A stretch of 64,000 bases of DNA from CAYXVF01 sp964468125 (lineage in GTDB: Bacteria > Myxococcota > XYA12-FULL-58-9 > CAYXVF01), in NCBI GenBank assembly GCA_964468125.1, contig CAYXVF010000011.1, positions 20,781 through 84,780 of the forward strand. Direction: 5' to 3'. Every line of letters starts with the position of its first letter. The first letter of the stretch is position 1. The position numbers and the translations under genes were made by a program. This document shows, piece after piece, positions 49,705 to 60,832 of the stretch. Below the pieces are notes generated by a model, which was given only the letters and a program-made list of their open reading frames with translations, did not search any database and was not told the origin of the DNA.

Positions 49705-49857
49705 ACGGCAAAACAACGTTCCATTGAACGTTCACGTCGCACCGCGTCGACGAAAGTTGCTCGCGCCCCCTGGTTGTCCCTCGGTGTCGAGGTATAACTG
49801 AGGTTCGCCCCGCGGGGCGACGGGCATTCAACACGTTGTAGAAAAGAAGGTGGAGCT
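49705..49857 (+). promoter_or_regulatory. Upstream region of the cox-like operon
   Basis: This 153 bp gap contains AACGTTC-CATT-GAACGTT (49715-49732), a perfect 7-bp hairpin that may end the preceding transcript or bind a regulator. It also holds a perfect 14-base palindrome CGCCCCGCGGGGCG (49806-49819). TATAAC at 49793-49798 could be a -10 element, but no -35 at a proper distance is visible. Confidence 0.4.
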
Positions 49858-50322
49858 ATGGGGACCGTTTCAATGACGGTGAACGGTAAGGCCATGGCGG
49901 CCGAGGTCTCACCGAACACCCTCCTCGTGGATGTGATCCGCGAACACTTCAACCTCACGGGAACGCACGTGGGGTGTGACACGTCTCAGTGCGGAGCCTG
50001 CACCGTCATGGTGGATGGGAAATCCGTGAAGGCCTGCTCGATGCTCGCGATGGAAGCAGAAGGCAGTGAGCTCCAGACGATCGAGGGTTTGGCCAACGGC
50101 GAAATGCATCCGCTCCAGAAGGCCTTCAAGCAAGAGCACGGGTTGCAGTGCGGGTTTTGCACACCAGGAATGGTGATGAGTGCTCTCGACCTGCTCCAGG
50201 TCAATCCGGACCCGAGCGAGCACGAGATCCGCGATTGGCTCGAAGGGAATCTCTGCCGGTGCACCGGTTACCACAACATCGTGAAGGCCATTCAGGTCGC
50301 CGCGAAGGAAATGCGAGGTTGA
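49858..50322 (+). CDS. coxS: Molybdenum hydroxylase small subunit, [2Fe-2S] (CoxS-like)
   Basis: The electron-transfer subunit of a xanthine oxidase/CO dehydrogenase-family enzyme. The 154-residue protein has the plant-type ferredoxin cluster ligands Cys40, Cys45, Cys48 and Cys60, and the second cluster ligands Cys98, Cys101, Cys133 and Cys135 in GFCTPGMVM and LCRCTGYHNIV. The start follows GGAG. The gene order S-L-M-D-E, with the large subunit 2 bp downstream, and the form II active-site motif in the large subunit mean that carbon monoxide may not be the substrate. Confidence 0.94.
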   Translation: MGTVSMTVNGKAMAAEVSPNTLLVDVIREHFNLTGTHVGCDTSQCGACTVMVDGKSVKACSMLAMEAEGSELQTIEGLANGEMHPLQKAFKQEHGLQCGFCTPGMVMSALDLLQVNPDPSEHEIRDWLEGNLCRCTGYHNIVKAIQVAAKEMRG

Positions 50323-50324
50323 AG

Positions 50325-52685
<2,361 letters not shown>

Positions 52686-52701
52686 AAGAAAGGGGGAGCT
52701 C

Positions 52702-53496
52702 ATGCTGAACTTTGAGTTCATGAACGCTGATTCGGTGGACGTGGCTGTTGCGGCCTTGAAGGCCGACGAGGACGCGAAGATTCTCGCCGGCGGCCAGTCG
52801 TTGGTGCCCGTACTGAAGATGGAGTTTGCCGAGCCGTCGAAGTTGATTTCCCTCCGAGGGATCAAAGCGCTCGCGGAAATCAAAGAAGACGGCAACAAGA
52901 TCATCGTCGGAGCGATGGCGACGCACGCCGACGTGGAGCGCAGCGAGGTGGTGAAGAAAGGACTTCCTTCACTCGCTCACCTCGCCAGTGGCATCGGTGA
53001 CGCTCAGGTGCGGAATCGTGGAACACTGGGTGGCTCGCTCGCGCACGCGGATCCGGCGGCGGACTACCCGGCGGCGGTCGTCGGCTACAAGTGCCAGGTC
53101 AAGACCGACTCTCGGGTCATCGATGGGGATTCCTTCTTCACCGGTCTCTTTGAGACTGCTCTGAACCCAGGAGAGCTCATCACCGCGGTGCACTTCGAGA
53201 AACCGGAGAAGGCGTTCTACCTGAAGTTCGCCAACCCAGCCTCGAAGTACGCGATCATCGGGGTCATGGTGGCGGAGTACGGCGACGGTGTACGGGTGGG
53301 GGTCACCGGCGCCCGCGCGCACGCGTTCCGCTGGACCGAGCTCGAAACGAAGCTCAGCGCCAACTTCTCCGCCGACGCGGTTGACGGCACCGACATTGAT
53401 ACGAGCGAGTTCATGTCGGACCTCGATGCGGACGCGGAATACCGAGCCCACCTCATTCACGTCATGGCCAAGCGAGCCGTTGCCGGCGCGCAGTGA
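52702..53496 (+). CDS. coxM: Molybdenum hydroxylase medium subunit, FAD-binding (CoxM-like)
   Basis: The 264-residue flavoprotein subunit, which passes electrons from the iron-sulfur subunit to an acceptor. It has the FAD-binding motifs ILAGGQSLVP (about 27-36) and TLGGSLAHADPAADYPAA (about 107-124) of the CO dehydrogenase/xanthine dehydrogenase medium subunit family. The start follows GGAGCTC, 16 bp after coxL. At 264 residues it is slightly shorter than most homologues. Confidence 0.93.
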   Translation: MLNFEFMNADSVDVAVAALKADEDAKILAGGQSLVPVLKMEFAEPSKLISLRGIKALAEIKEDGNKIIVGAMATHADVERSEVVKKGLPSLAHLASGIGDAQVRNRGTLGGSLAHADPAADYPAAVVGYKCQVKTDSRVIDGDSFFTGLFETALNPGELITAVHFEKPEKAFYLKFANPASKYAIIGVMVAEYGDGVRVGVTGARAHAFRWTELETKLSANFSADAVDGTDIDTSEFMSDLDADAEYRAHLIHVMAKRAVAGAQ

Positions 53497-53503
53497 GGTA
53501 TTC

Positions 53504-54412
53504 ATGAGTCGTCAGCCCCCGGCAAACGTCGACGGCGTCCTCGAGATGCTCAGGGGCTGCGACTACATCTGCGACCGCGCGCTCGGTACCGCGGTCTTTC
53601 TCGCGTTGAAGCTCGGCCGGCCTCTCTTTCTGGAAGGGGAGGCCGGCGTCGGCAAGACGGAGATCGCCAAGGTCTTGAGCCAGGCCCTCGATCGCCCACT
53701 GATTCGGCTTCAGTGCTACGAAGGTCTCGATTTCGCCTCGGCGGTGGGGGAGTGGAACTACAGCCGTCAGATGATGGAAATCCGCCTCGCGGAAGCCGAG
53801 GGTAAGACGGACCGCCAGTCATTGGCGACGGATGTTTTCGGTGAGAAGTTTCTATTTAAAAGACCGCTCTTGCGTGCGCTCGAGTCAGCACCCGGTGCGG
53901 CACCGGTGCTGCTGATCGATGAGCTCGATCGAACCGATGAGCCCTTCGAGGCCTTCCTGCTCGAGGTGTTGAGTGACTACCAGGTCACGGTCCCGGAGCT
54001 CGGAACCATCAAAGCCTCGGAGCCACCGATCACCATTCTCACCTCGAACCGAACCCGAGAGGTGCACGATGCACTCAAGCGGCGTTGCTTCTACCACTGG
54101 GTCGACTACCCGAACGCCGAACGGGAGCTCGAGATTCTCCGTGTCAAAGCACCGGAAGCGAAAGAGGCGCTTCGCGAGCAGGTCGTCGCCTTCGTGCAGC
54201 GCCTTCGCCAGCGGGACCTCTACAAGGTGCCCGGGGTGGCGGAGTCGATCGACTGGACCCACGCCCTCCTAGCGCTCGACCAACACGTGCTCGAGCCTGA
54301 GGCGGTCGACGCGACTCTCGGTGTGGTGCTCAAGTACCAAGACGACATCGAGCACGTCCGTGGCGACGAGGCCCGTGCCCTCCTCAAGGAGGCGCAGGAG
54401 CAGACCGGCTAG
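53504..54412 (+). CDS. coxD: MoxR-family AAA+ ATPase (CoxD-like)
   Basis: A 302-residue AAA+ ATPase with Walker A GEAGVGKTE (about 44-52), Walker B VLLIDELDR (about 138-146) and the sensor segment TILTSNRTREVHDALKRR. In cox operons CoxD is the MoxR-type chaperone needed to insert or activate the metal site of the molybdenum hydroxylase, usually with the VWA protein CoxE. The ATG at 53504 is 7 bp after coxM; the frame is open further upstream only within coxM. The role here is assigned by context. Confidence 0.92.
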   Translation: MSRQPPANVDGVLEMLRGCDYICDRALGTAVFLALKLGRPLFLEGEAGVGKTEIAKVLSQALDRPLIRLQCYEGLDFASAVGEWNYSRQMMEIRLAEAEGKTDRQSLATDVFGEKFLFKRPLLRALESAPGAAPVLLIDELDRTDEPFEAFLLEVLSDYQVTVPELGTIKASEPPITILTSNRTREVHDALKRRCFYHWVDYPNAERELEILRVKAPEAKEALREQVVAFVQRLRQRDLYKVPGVAESIDWTHALLALDQHVLEPEAVDATLGVVLKYQDDIEHVRGDEARALLKEAQEQTG

Positions 54413-54416
54413 CTCG

Positions 54417-55709
54417 ATGCGACCGCGCACGCGTGACCTCATCCCCGGGCGGGGCGACCAGAGCGGACAGCTCTTCGAGAACGTGATGCAGTTCTCGCGC
54501 CTGCTGCGCCGGGCAGGGGTTCCGATCGGTCCGGGGCACGTGATCAAGGCGATGGAAGCGCTCGGCACGGTCGGCGTCATGCACAAGGAAGACGTCTACT
54601 GGGCCCTGCACGCGAGCTTGATCAGCAAGCGAGAGCACCGAAAGCTCTTCCATGAGGCGTTCTCCATGTTCTGGCGCGACCCCTTCGGGGCCAATGAAGC
54701 GATCTCGATCATCCTCCCCTCGAGCAAGGTGCCGGAGCACGAGGAGAAAAAGCCGAGCTACGCCCGCCGCATGATGGAAGCGTGGCAAAGGCCGCGGGAG
54801 CAGGGAAACCCTCCACCGCCGGCGGAGGAGGAGCGGATCGACCTCGATGCGGTCATGACCTTCAGTCCGACCGAAACGCTCCGCAGCAAAGACTTTGACC
54901 AGATGAGCGCCGAGGAGGTGCGGGAAGCGGAGCGCTTGATCCGTCGAATGCAGCTGCCCTTCGCCGCCGTGCCGCAGCGTCGCATGGAGCCCAATGCGCG
55001 CGGTGAACGCGTCGACCTGCGCCGGACGCTGCGCAGAAGCCTGCGATCCGGCGGCCAGACCATCGACCTCGCCTTCAGGGCGCGCAAATCGAAGCCGCCG
55101 CCTCTCGTCGTTCTGTGCGACGTGTCGGGATCGATGGAGCGTTACTCGCGCATGTTCTTGCACCTGCTGCATGCGATCACCAACGCGCGCGAGCGCGTTT
55201 ACTCTTTTTTGTTTGGCACCCGCCTCACCCATGTGACCCGCTCCCTACGCCACAAGGACATCGATGTCGCGCTCGGAAAGCTCGGGGAGGAGGTGACCGG
55301 TTGGTCCGGCGGCACCCGGATCGCCCGCGCACTCCACGAGTTCAACCGACACTGGTCGCGGCGGGTTCTGGGGCAGAATGGGGTGGTCCTTCTGATCAGC
55401 GACGGCTTGGACCGGGATTCGGAGCATTCCCTGAGCTTCGAGGCAGATCGGCTGCGAAAATCCTGTCACCGGCTGATCTGGCTGAACCCGCTCCTGCGCT
55501 ACGACGGTTTTGAGGCCAAGGCAGCCGGGATTCAGGCGCTCCTGCCGCATGTGGACGATTTTCGACCGATGCACGATTTGAACAGTCTTCGCTCTTTGAT
55601 AGAGGCACTCTCGCATCACCGCAGGAGAGCAGCTTCGAATGGCCTGGGCGATTTGACGTCGTCGACGGTCGTGAGCACTTTCAGCGGTGAACCGCCCACG
55701 GACCACTGA
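54417..55709 (+). CDS. coxE: VWA-domain protein (CoxE-like)
   Basis: A 430-residue protein with a C-terminal von Willebrand factor A domain whose MIDAS motif is CDVSGSM (about 236-242), plus conserved GGTRIARAL and LISDGLDRD. The N-terminal part (about 1-220) is the helical domain found in CoxE proteins. It acts with the MoxR ATPase CoxD in maturing the molybdenum hydroxylase. The start is 4 bp after the coxD stop. It is the last gene of the operon; no coxF or coxG follows. Confidence 0.92.
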   Translation: MRPRTRDLIPGRGDQSGQLFENVMQFSRLLRRAGVPIGPGHVIKAMEALGTVGVMHKEDVYWALHASLISKREHRKLFHEAFSMFWRDPFGANEAISIILPSSKVPEHEEKKPSYARRMMEAWQRPREQGNPPPPAEEERIDLDAVMTFSPTETLRSKDFDQMSAEEVREAERLIRRMQLPFAAVPQRRMEPNARGERVDLRRTLRRSLRSGGQTIDLAFRARKSKPPPLVVLCDVSGSMERYSRMFLHLLHAITNARERVYSFLFGTRLTHVTRSLRHKDIDVALGKLGEEVTGWSGGTRIARALHEFNRHWSRRVLGQNGVVLLISDGLDRDSEHSLSFEADRLRKSCHRLIWLNPLLRYDGFEAKAAGIQALLPHVDDFRPMHDLNSLRSLIEALSHHRRRAASNGLGDLTSSTVVSTFSGEPPTDH

Positions 55710-55719
55710 GATCTGAGAG

Positions 55720-56832
55720 ATGATGAACAGCGCAGCGAGCCCCGATCACCCGAAGATCCGCCACGGACGCGTCGGGGTCCTCCTCTTGAATCTCGGGACC
55801 CCGGACGCGCCGACGGCGAAAGCGGTGCGCCCCTATCTCAAGCAGTTCCTCACCGACCGGCGCGTGATCGAGCTTCCGCGCATCCTCTGGTATCCGATCC
55901 TGTTCCTCTTCGTGCTCACGTTCCGGCCGCGCAAGACAGCGGCGGCCTATAGACGCATCTGGAAGGACGGAGAGGACTCTCCGCTCCGCGCGATCACGAA
56001 GCGCCAAGCGGAGAAGCTGCAGGCCACACTCGGCGATGACGTGGTGGTCGAATACGGCATGCGCTACGGCAACCCGTCGACGGAAGCCGCGCTGACGAAA
56101 CTAAAAGACTCAGGCTGCACGAAGATTCTCGCCCTCGCGCTCTATCCGCAATACAGCGCCTCGACCACCGCCTCCTCCTACGACGAGGTCTTCCGGGTCC
56201 TGCAGCGCATGCGCTGGCAGCCGGCGATCCGGACCGTGATGTCCTACCACGACAACCCGGTCTACATCGGAGCTCTCGCCGATAGCGTGCGTGAACAGCT
56301 GAGTGGTCTCGACTGGATACCGGAGAAGGTACTCCTATCCTTCCACGGGATCCCAAAGCGCTATCACCTCGCGGGCGATCCCTACCACTGTCACTGCCAG
56401 AAAACCGCGCGGCTCGTGCGCGAGTCCCTAGGTGGCGACATCGAAATCGAGGCGACTTTTCAGTCGCGCTTCGGGCCGGAGGAGTGGCTCCAGCCCTACA
56501 CCGAGCCCCGCCTGGTCGAGCTCGCGGAAGGGGGCGTCAAACGGGTTGCGGTCGCGACCCCGGGCTTTTCCGCGGACTGCATCGAAACGCTCGATGAGAT
56601 CGCGGTCGAAGCGATGGAGGCGTACGAGGAAGCCGGCGGCGACCACTTCTCCTTCATTCCCTGCCTGAACGATTCGCCGGGTGGCATGGCGACGATCCTG
56701 TCGGTCGTACGCAACGAGCTCAAGGGATGGGTCGACGCCGAAAACCGCTCACCGCTCCGGGTGGTTCCCGAGCTGCAGGCGACCCCAGAAAACGACACGG
56801 ACATCGAGAAGCACTCCGCCTCCGGCGGCTGA
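55720..56832 (+). CDS. hemH: Ferrochelatase
   Basis: Inserts ferrous iron into protoporphyrin IX, the last step of haem synthesis. The 370-residue protein has VGVLLLNLGTPDAP at the start, SFHGIPKRY with the catalytic His (about 205-213), the PYHCHCQKTARL segment and a Glu-containing C-terminal block (PGFSADCIETLDEI). HCHC is where some homologues bind an iron-sulfur cluster, but too few ligands are visible here to claim one. The gene starts 10 bp after coxE and its own operon status is unclear. Either of two adjacent ATGs could be used. Confidence 0.95.
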   Translation: MMNSAASPDHPKIRHGRVGVLLLNLGTPDAPTAKAVRPYLKQFLTDRRVIELPRILWYPILFLFVLTFRPRKTAAAYRRIWKDGEDSPLRAITKRQAEKLQATLGDDVVVEYGMRYGNPSTEAALTKLKDSGCTKILALALYPQYSASTTASSYDEVFRVLQRMRWQPAIRTVMSYHDNPVYIGALADSVREQLSGLDWIPEKVLLSFHGIPKRYHLAGDPYHCHCQKTARLVRESLGGDIEIEATFQSRFGPEEWLQPYTEPRLVELAEGGVKRVAVATPGFSADCIETLDEIAVEAMEAYEEAGGDHFSFIPCLNDSPGGMATILSVVRNELKGWVDAENRSPLRVVPELQATPENDTDIEKHSASGG

Positions 56833-56992
56833 AAAGCACGCTGGGCCACAGCGTCGTTTATTTTCGAAATAATCTAATGCAACGCGTTGCGACGTCGCGA
56901 GACACGCATGGAGGATTGTTTGCAGATTCACCCCATGTGCGTTTGGCACGAGACGTGCTGTAGTTGAGACGAACACAGACGGAGGGCCAACA
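56833..56992 (+). promoter_or_regulatory. Upstream region of the YeeE/YedE pair with two palindromes
   Basis: A 160 bp gap after hemH. It contains TTTCGAAA (56862-56869) inside an AT-rich block and the perfect 12-base palindrome GCAACGCGTTGC (56879-56890), 10 bp apart. Both could be operators for the transporter genes. I did not find a clear promoter pair. Confidence 0.4.
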
Positions 56993-57424
56993 GTGGCTGA
57001 AGACTTTCAAATTCTCGCACCCCTCGCCGGCGGCGCCTTGATCGGGCTCGCGTCGGCTCTGGTCCTGTTGATGATGGGGCGCATCGTCGGCATCAGCGGC
57101 ATGATCGGAAACCTCTTCAACCCGCCACCGAAATCGGAGGTATTTTGGCGGGTCGCGTTCATCGCGGGGTTGCTGGTCGGCGGCGTGGTCATGGTCGCCG
57201 TCATGCCGAGCGCGTTTCCCACCGGCCCCGTTCGGCCGATGGCCTGGACCGTGGCCGCGGGTTTGCTCGTGGGTTTTGGAACCCGTTTGGGCAACGGTTG
57301 CACCAGCGGTCACGGGGTCTGTGGCATGGGACGTCTATCCCTGCGCTCGACGAGCGCGGTGCTCACGTTCATGGCCACCGGAGCTCTCACCGTCTATGTC
57401 GCGCGCGTGGCGCTCGGAGGTTGA
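56993..57424 (+). CDS. YeeE/YedE-family membrane protein, first half
   Basis: A 143-residue membrane protein with about four helices and the motif GNGCTSGHGVCG (about 100-111), the cysteine-containing signature of YeeE/YedE transporters that carry thiosulfate or related sulfur compounds. In many bacteria this family is a single chain of twice the length; here the two halves are separate genes, with the partner starting one base after this stop. The GTG start follows GGAGG. Confidence 0.9.
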   Translation: MAEDFQILAPLAGGALIGLASALVLLMMGRIVGISGMIGNLFNPPPKSEVFWRVAFIAGLLVGGVVMVAVMPSAFPTGPVRPMAWTVAAGLLVGFGTRLGNGCTSGHGVCGMGRLSLRSTSAVLTFMATGALTVYVARVALGG

Positions 57425-57425
57425 T

Positions 57426-57905
57426 ATGCAGGCGCTCATCGCATTCGTTTCTGGAGTTCTGTTTGCCATCGGCCTGGCGCTCGGCGGTATGACGCTGCCG
57501 TCCAAGGTGATCGGCTTCCTCGATTTCTTCGGCGGTCAGTGGGATCCATCGCTCGCCTTCGTCATGGGCGGCGGAGTGACGGTCTACACGCTCGCCTACC
57601 TCTGGTCGAAGCGGCAAACGAAGCCGGTGATCACGAACCAGTTCGAGCTTCCCAAGAACAACTCGCAGATCGACGGGCGTCTGCTCGGCGGAGCTGCGCT
57701 GTTTGGGGTGGGCTGGGGACTCGGTGGCTTCTGTCCGGGACCGGGGGTCGTGTCGTCCACATCCCTCGGCGCGAGCGCGATCGCCTTCACCGCGTCGATG
57801 GTGGCGGGCATGCTGATCTTCCGCGCCGTGAGCCCTCTGTGGTCCAAGGCCAAAGCGCCCGTGGCGGCCCCTGAGCCGAAGAAGGACGCGCCCAGCGCCG
57901 CCTGA
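57426..57905 (+). CDS. YeeE/YedE-family membrane protein, second half
   Basis: A 159-residue membrane protein with about four helices and the motif GVGWGLGGFCPGPG (about 99-112), the second Cys signature of the YeeE/YedE (PmpA/PmpB) family. With the previous gene it should make the full sulfur-compound transporter. The C-terminus is a charged A/P/K-rich tail on one side of the membrane. The ATG is one base after the first gene's stop, so the two are translated together. Confidence 0.9.
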   Translation: MQALIAFVSGVLFAIGLALGGMTLPSKVIGFLDFFGGQWDPSLAFVMGGGVTVYTLAYLWSKRQTKPVITNQFELPKNNSQIDGRLLGGAALFGVGWGLGGFCPGPGVVSSTSLGASAIAFTASMVAGMLIFRAVSPLWSKAKAPVAAPEPKKDAPSAA

Positions 57906-57982
57906 GCGTAAGTCTCCTCCACCATTGCCTTCCCCGCCAGTCGCGGGTCACTGTGGAGGTGATCCGTGAGCGAGGGGGAGCG

Positions 57983-58372
57983 ATGGAACGCGTATTCTCT
58001 GATGCACCGTGGGAGGAGCTCGTCGGCTATTGCCGCGCGCTTCGGGCGGGGGACTTCATCTACGTTACCGGCACCGCACCCGTGGGAGAGGACGGCAGCG
58101 TTCATGCGCCAGATGACGGCTACGGTCAGGCGCGCCGTTGCTTGGAGCTGATCGAGCGCTCCCTCCAGAAGCTCGGCGCGGATCGCACGGCAGTCACGCG
58201 GACCCGGATGTTCGTGACCGACATTTCCCGCTGGGAAGAGTACGGCCGTGCCCACTCGGAGTTTTTCGGCGACCACCGCCCTGCGACTACGATGGTGGAG
58301 GTGAAGGCGCTGATCGACTCGGAGATGCTGATCGAAATCGAAGTCGACGCCTATGTGGGCGACCACGGGTGA
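57983..58372 (+). CDS. RidA/YjgF-family protein
   Basis: A 129-residue protein of the RidA/YjgF family, trimeric cytoplasmic enzymes that deaminate reactive imine/enamine intermediates. It has GDFIYVTGTAPVGEDGSV (about 23-40), a central VTRTRMFVTDIS segment where the active-site Arg lies (about 74-85), and ATTMVEVKAL at the end. The start at 57983 follows GAGGGGGAG; a GTG at 57953 would add ten residues. Its substrate group cannot be told from sequence. Confidence 0.9.
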   Translation: MERVFSDAPWEELVGYCRALRAGDFIYVTGTAPVGEDGSVHAPDDGYGQARRCLELIERSLQKLGADRTAVTRTRMFVTDISRWEEYGRAHSEFFGDHRPATTMVEVKALIDSEMLIEIEVDAYVGDHG

Positions 58373-58378
58373 CAGCTG

Positions 58379-59458
58379 GTGATCGTGCTCCTCTCGATGA
58401 TGTCGCTCGCCGCTCCGGATTTTGACGCAGAGGACGCGGAGCGTTTTGCCCGTCTCGCCCTCGACTGCGTGCACCGCGAGTACCCGAACAAGATCGCGCA
58501 TGTCTTGCAGTCGAAGTCCGATGCCAAGCCGCCGAGGGCTCTGACGCCCGTGTTCTATGGTTGCTACGACTGGCATTCCTCCGTGCACGGCCACTGGTTG
58601 TTGGTGCGCCTCGTGAAGCTCTTCCCCGAGGCACCGTTTGCGAAAGACGCCCGGGCGGCGCTCAGCAAGAGTTTCGTACTCGAGAAGGTCGTCGCGGAGG
58701 CGGAGTACCTACGCGGCGAAGGGCGCGGGTCCTTTGAGCGGCCCTACGGTCTCGCCTGGCTGCTGCAGCTCTCCGCTGAGCTCCACGACTGGGAGGACCC
58801 TGAGGGGCGCCGTTGGGCAAAGGTGCTAGAGCCCCTCGAGGCAGAGGCCGTCACGCGGCTCCTCACTTGGTTTCCCAAGCTCACCTTTCCCATCCGGACC
58901 GGCGAGCACAGCCAGACCGCATTTGCGATGGGATTGATCTCCGACTGGGCGAAGTCACGGCGTCACCAGGAGATGGCGCAGCTGATCTCCGACAGCGCGA
59001 AGCGCTTCTACGCCCGAGACCGCGATGCGCCCCTCGACTACGAGCCCGGTGGACAGGATTTCCTGTCTCCGATCTGGGCCGAAGCCGATCTCGTTCGCCG
59101 CTTCATGGCGCCCGAGCCGTTCGCCCAGTGGCTCGACCGTTTCCTGCCGCGCCTCCGAACCCTCGCGGGCTCCGCACGAACCTCGACCCTTCACCCCGGC
59201 CTCGTTCCCGCGGTGGTCACGGACAAATCGGACGGCAAGCTCGCCCACCTCGATGGACTCAACCTGAGCCGGGCCTGGATGATGGAAGGGGTATTGGAGG
59301 CGCTTCCCCCGGACGACCCGCGGCGGCCGCTCCTCGAGGACATTGCGAGTGCCCATCGGGAGGCTGGCCTCGCGGCGGTCACCGGTGAGCACTACGAAGG
59401 GGGCCACTGGTTGGGAAGCTTCGCCGTCTACCTCGTGAGCCGGGCGGGCAAAGACTGA
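58379..59458 (+). CDS. DUF2891-family protein
   Basis: A 359-residue protein of the DUF2891 family, recognisable from PVFYGCYDWHSSVHGHW (about 56-72) and GEHSQTAFAMGL with HYEGGHWLGSFAVYL at the end. The repeated aromatic-His segments and the helical pattern suggest an alpha/alpha toroid like those of glycosidases, but the function of the family is not known to me. The start is a GTG, 6 bp after the RidA-like gene. A short hydrophobic N-terminus (IVLLSMMSLA) could be a signal peptide. Confidence 0.82.
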   Translation: MIVLLSMMSLAAPDFDAEDAERFARLALDCVHREYPNKIAHVLQSKSDAKPPRALTPVFYGCYDWHSSVHGHWLLVRLVKLFPEAPFAKDARAALSKSFVLEKVVAEAEYLRGEGRGSFERPYGLAWLLQLSAELHDWEDPEGRRWAKVLEPLEAEAVTRLLTWFPKLTFPIRTGEHSQTAFAMGLISDWAKSRRHQEMAQLISDSAKRFYARDRDAPLDYEPGGQDFLSPIWAEADLVRRFMAPEPFAQWLDRFLPRLRTLAGSARTSTLHPGLVPAVVTDKSDGKLAHLDGLNLSRAWMMEGVLEALPPDDPRRPLLEDIASAHREAGLAAVTGEHYEGGHWLGSFAVYLVSRAGKD

Positions 59459-59498
59459 GGGTTCGACATTCGGCCCGGTCGCGCGGTATCCAGATCGC

Positions 59499-60137
59499 AT
59501 GAAAGTCATGGATTTTCACGACGCGGCTCGGAAGCTGTGCGATGCCGTGCAGGAATTCGGAACCCGAGGATGGTGTCTCGCTACCGGGGGGAATTTCTCC
59601 GCGCGGATCGACGACGCGCACTGCCTGATCACCCAGTCGGGTAAGGACAAGAGCAACCTCGAGCCGAGCGATCTCATGCTCTGCGATCTGGACGGCCGAC
59701 CGGTGGACGCGGAGCTGAAGCCGTCGGCGGAGACGGCGGTCCACGTCGCCCTCTACCGCTACGAGTCCTCCATTGGCTCGGTGTTGCACACGCACTCGGT
59801 CACCTCCACAGTGGTCGGGCGCGCATGCAGCGAGTCGGTCGTCTTCGAGGGCTTCGAGATGCAAAAGTCCTTGAGTGGCGAGACGGCGCACGATGCCCCG
59901 GTACGCCTGCCGGTCTTCGACAACACCCAGGACATGGACGCCCTCGCCGCGCAGGTGCAGGAGGCCCTTTCGGCCGGACGGATTCAAACACCGGGATTCT
60001 TGGTACGCGGTCACGGTCTCTACACCTGGGGTGAGTCGATCGCGGAAGCGAAGCGTCACGTGGAAGGCCTGGAGTTTCTTCTCTCCTGCGTCTGGCAGGA
60101 GGCGCTCGGGGGTCACCCGGGCCGAGGGATGCACTGA
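59499..60137 (+). CDS. mtnB: Methylthioribulose-1-phosphate dehydratase
   Basis: Class II aldolase-fold enzyme of the methionine salvage pathway that dehydrates methylthioribulose-1-phosphate. The 212-residue protein has ATGGNFSAR (about 28-36), the metal-binding HTHSVTS (about 97-103) and GHGLYTWG (about 173-180) with a third His. It overlaps mtnC by one base. mtnA, mtnD and an aminotransferase are not in the window, so the pathway is completed elsewhere or only partly present. Confidence 0.9.
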   Translation: MKVMDFHDAARKLCDAVQEFGTRGWCLATGGNFSARIDDAHCLITQSGKDKSNLEPSDLMLCDLDGRPVDAELKPSAETAVHVALYRYESSIGSVLHTHSVTSTVVGRACSESVVFEGFEMQKSLSGETAHDAPVRLPVFDNTQDMDALAAQVQEALSAGRIQTPGFLVRGHGLYTWGESIAEAKRHVEGLEFLLSCVWQEALGGHPGRGMH

Positions 60138-60811
60138 TGGAGGTGCGCGCGGTCCTGACCGACATCGAAGGCACGACGAGCTCGATCGCCTTCGTGCACG
60201 AAACCCTCTTTCCTTACGCCGCCCGCGTCCTGCCGGATTACCTCCGGGACCACGCGACCGAGCACACGAAGCTCGTCGACGCGGTGCGCGAAGAGGCGGG
60301 AGAGCCTTCAGCGAACATCGAACGGGTGATCGCCATCCTGCTCGAGTGGATCGCTGCGGACAAGAAAGCGACGCCACTCAAAGCAATTCAGGGACACATC
60401 TGGAGCCACGGCTACGAGACCGGTGCGTTCACGGGTCACATCTACGACGACGCAGCCGACGCCCTGCAGCGCTGGCATGCGTGCGGGGTGGCGCTCTACG
60501 TGTATTCGAGCGGCTCGCTCAAGGCCCAGAAGCTTCTCTTTGGCCATTCAGATGCCGGCGACCTCACGCCGCTCTTCGCCGGCTATTTCGATACGACGAC
60601 CGGGCCCAAGCGCGAGAGCTCGTCCTACCGCGTCATTGCCGAGGCCATCGGCGGAGACCCCGGCGAGATCCTCTTTTTGTCCGACGTTGCCGAGGAGCTC
60701 GACGCGGCGGCGGACGCGGGCATGCAGACCCTTCAGCTCGTTCGGGACGAGAAGGTCGTGCTGGGAAAGCACCGCACCGCCAGGAGCTTTGATGATATAC
60801 GCCTGAGCTGA
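60137..60811 (+). CDS. mtnC: Enolase-phosphatase E1
   Basis: Bifunctional HAD enzyme that enolises and dephosphorylates 2,3-diketo-5-methylthiopentyl-1-phosphate. The 224-residue protein has the family's motif 1 LTDIEGTTSS (about 8-17), motif 2 VYSSGSLKAQ (about 121-130), and ILFLSDVAEELDAA (about 175-190) for the acidic motif. This is the MtnC type rather than a general HAD phosphatase. The start overlaps the mtnB stop (TGATG), which supports a two-gene unit. Confidence 0.92.
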   Translation: MEVRAVLTDIEGTTSSIAFVHETLFPYAARVLPDYLRDHATEHTKLVDAVREEAGEPSANIERVIAILLEWIAADKKATPLKAIQGHIWSHGYETGAFTGHIYDDAADALQRWHACGVALYVYSSGSLKAQKLLFGHSDAGDLTPLFAGYFDTTTGPKRESSSYRVIAEAIGGDPGEILFLSDVAEELDAAADAGMQTLQLVRDEKVVLGKHRTARSFDDIRLS

Positions 60812-60832
60812 CGCTCAATCTGGGGGGAAAGC

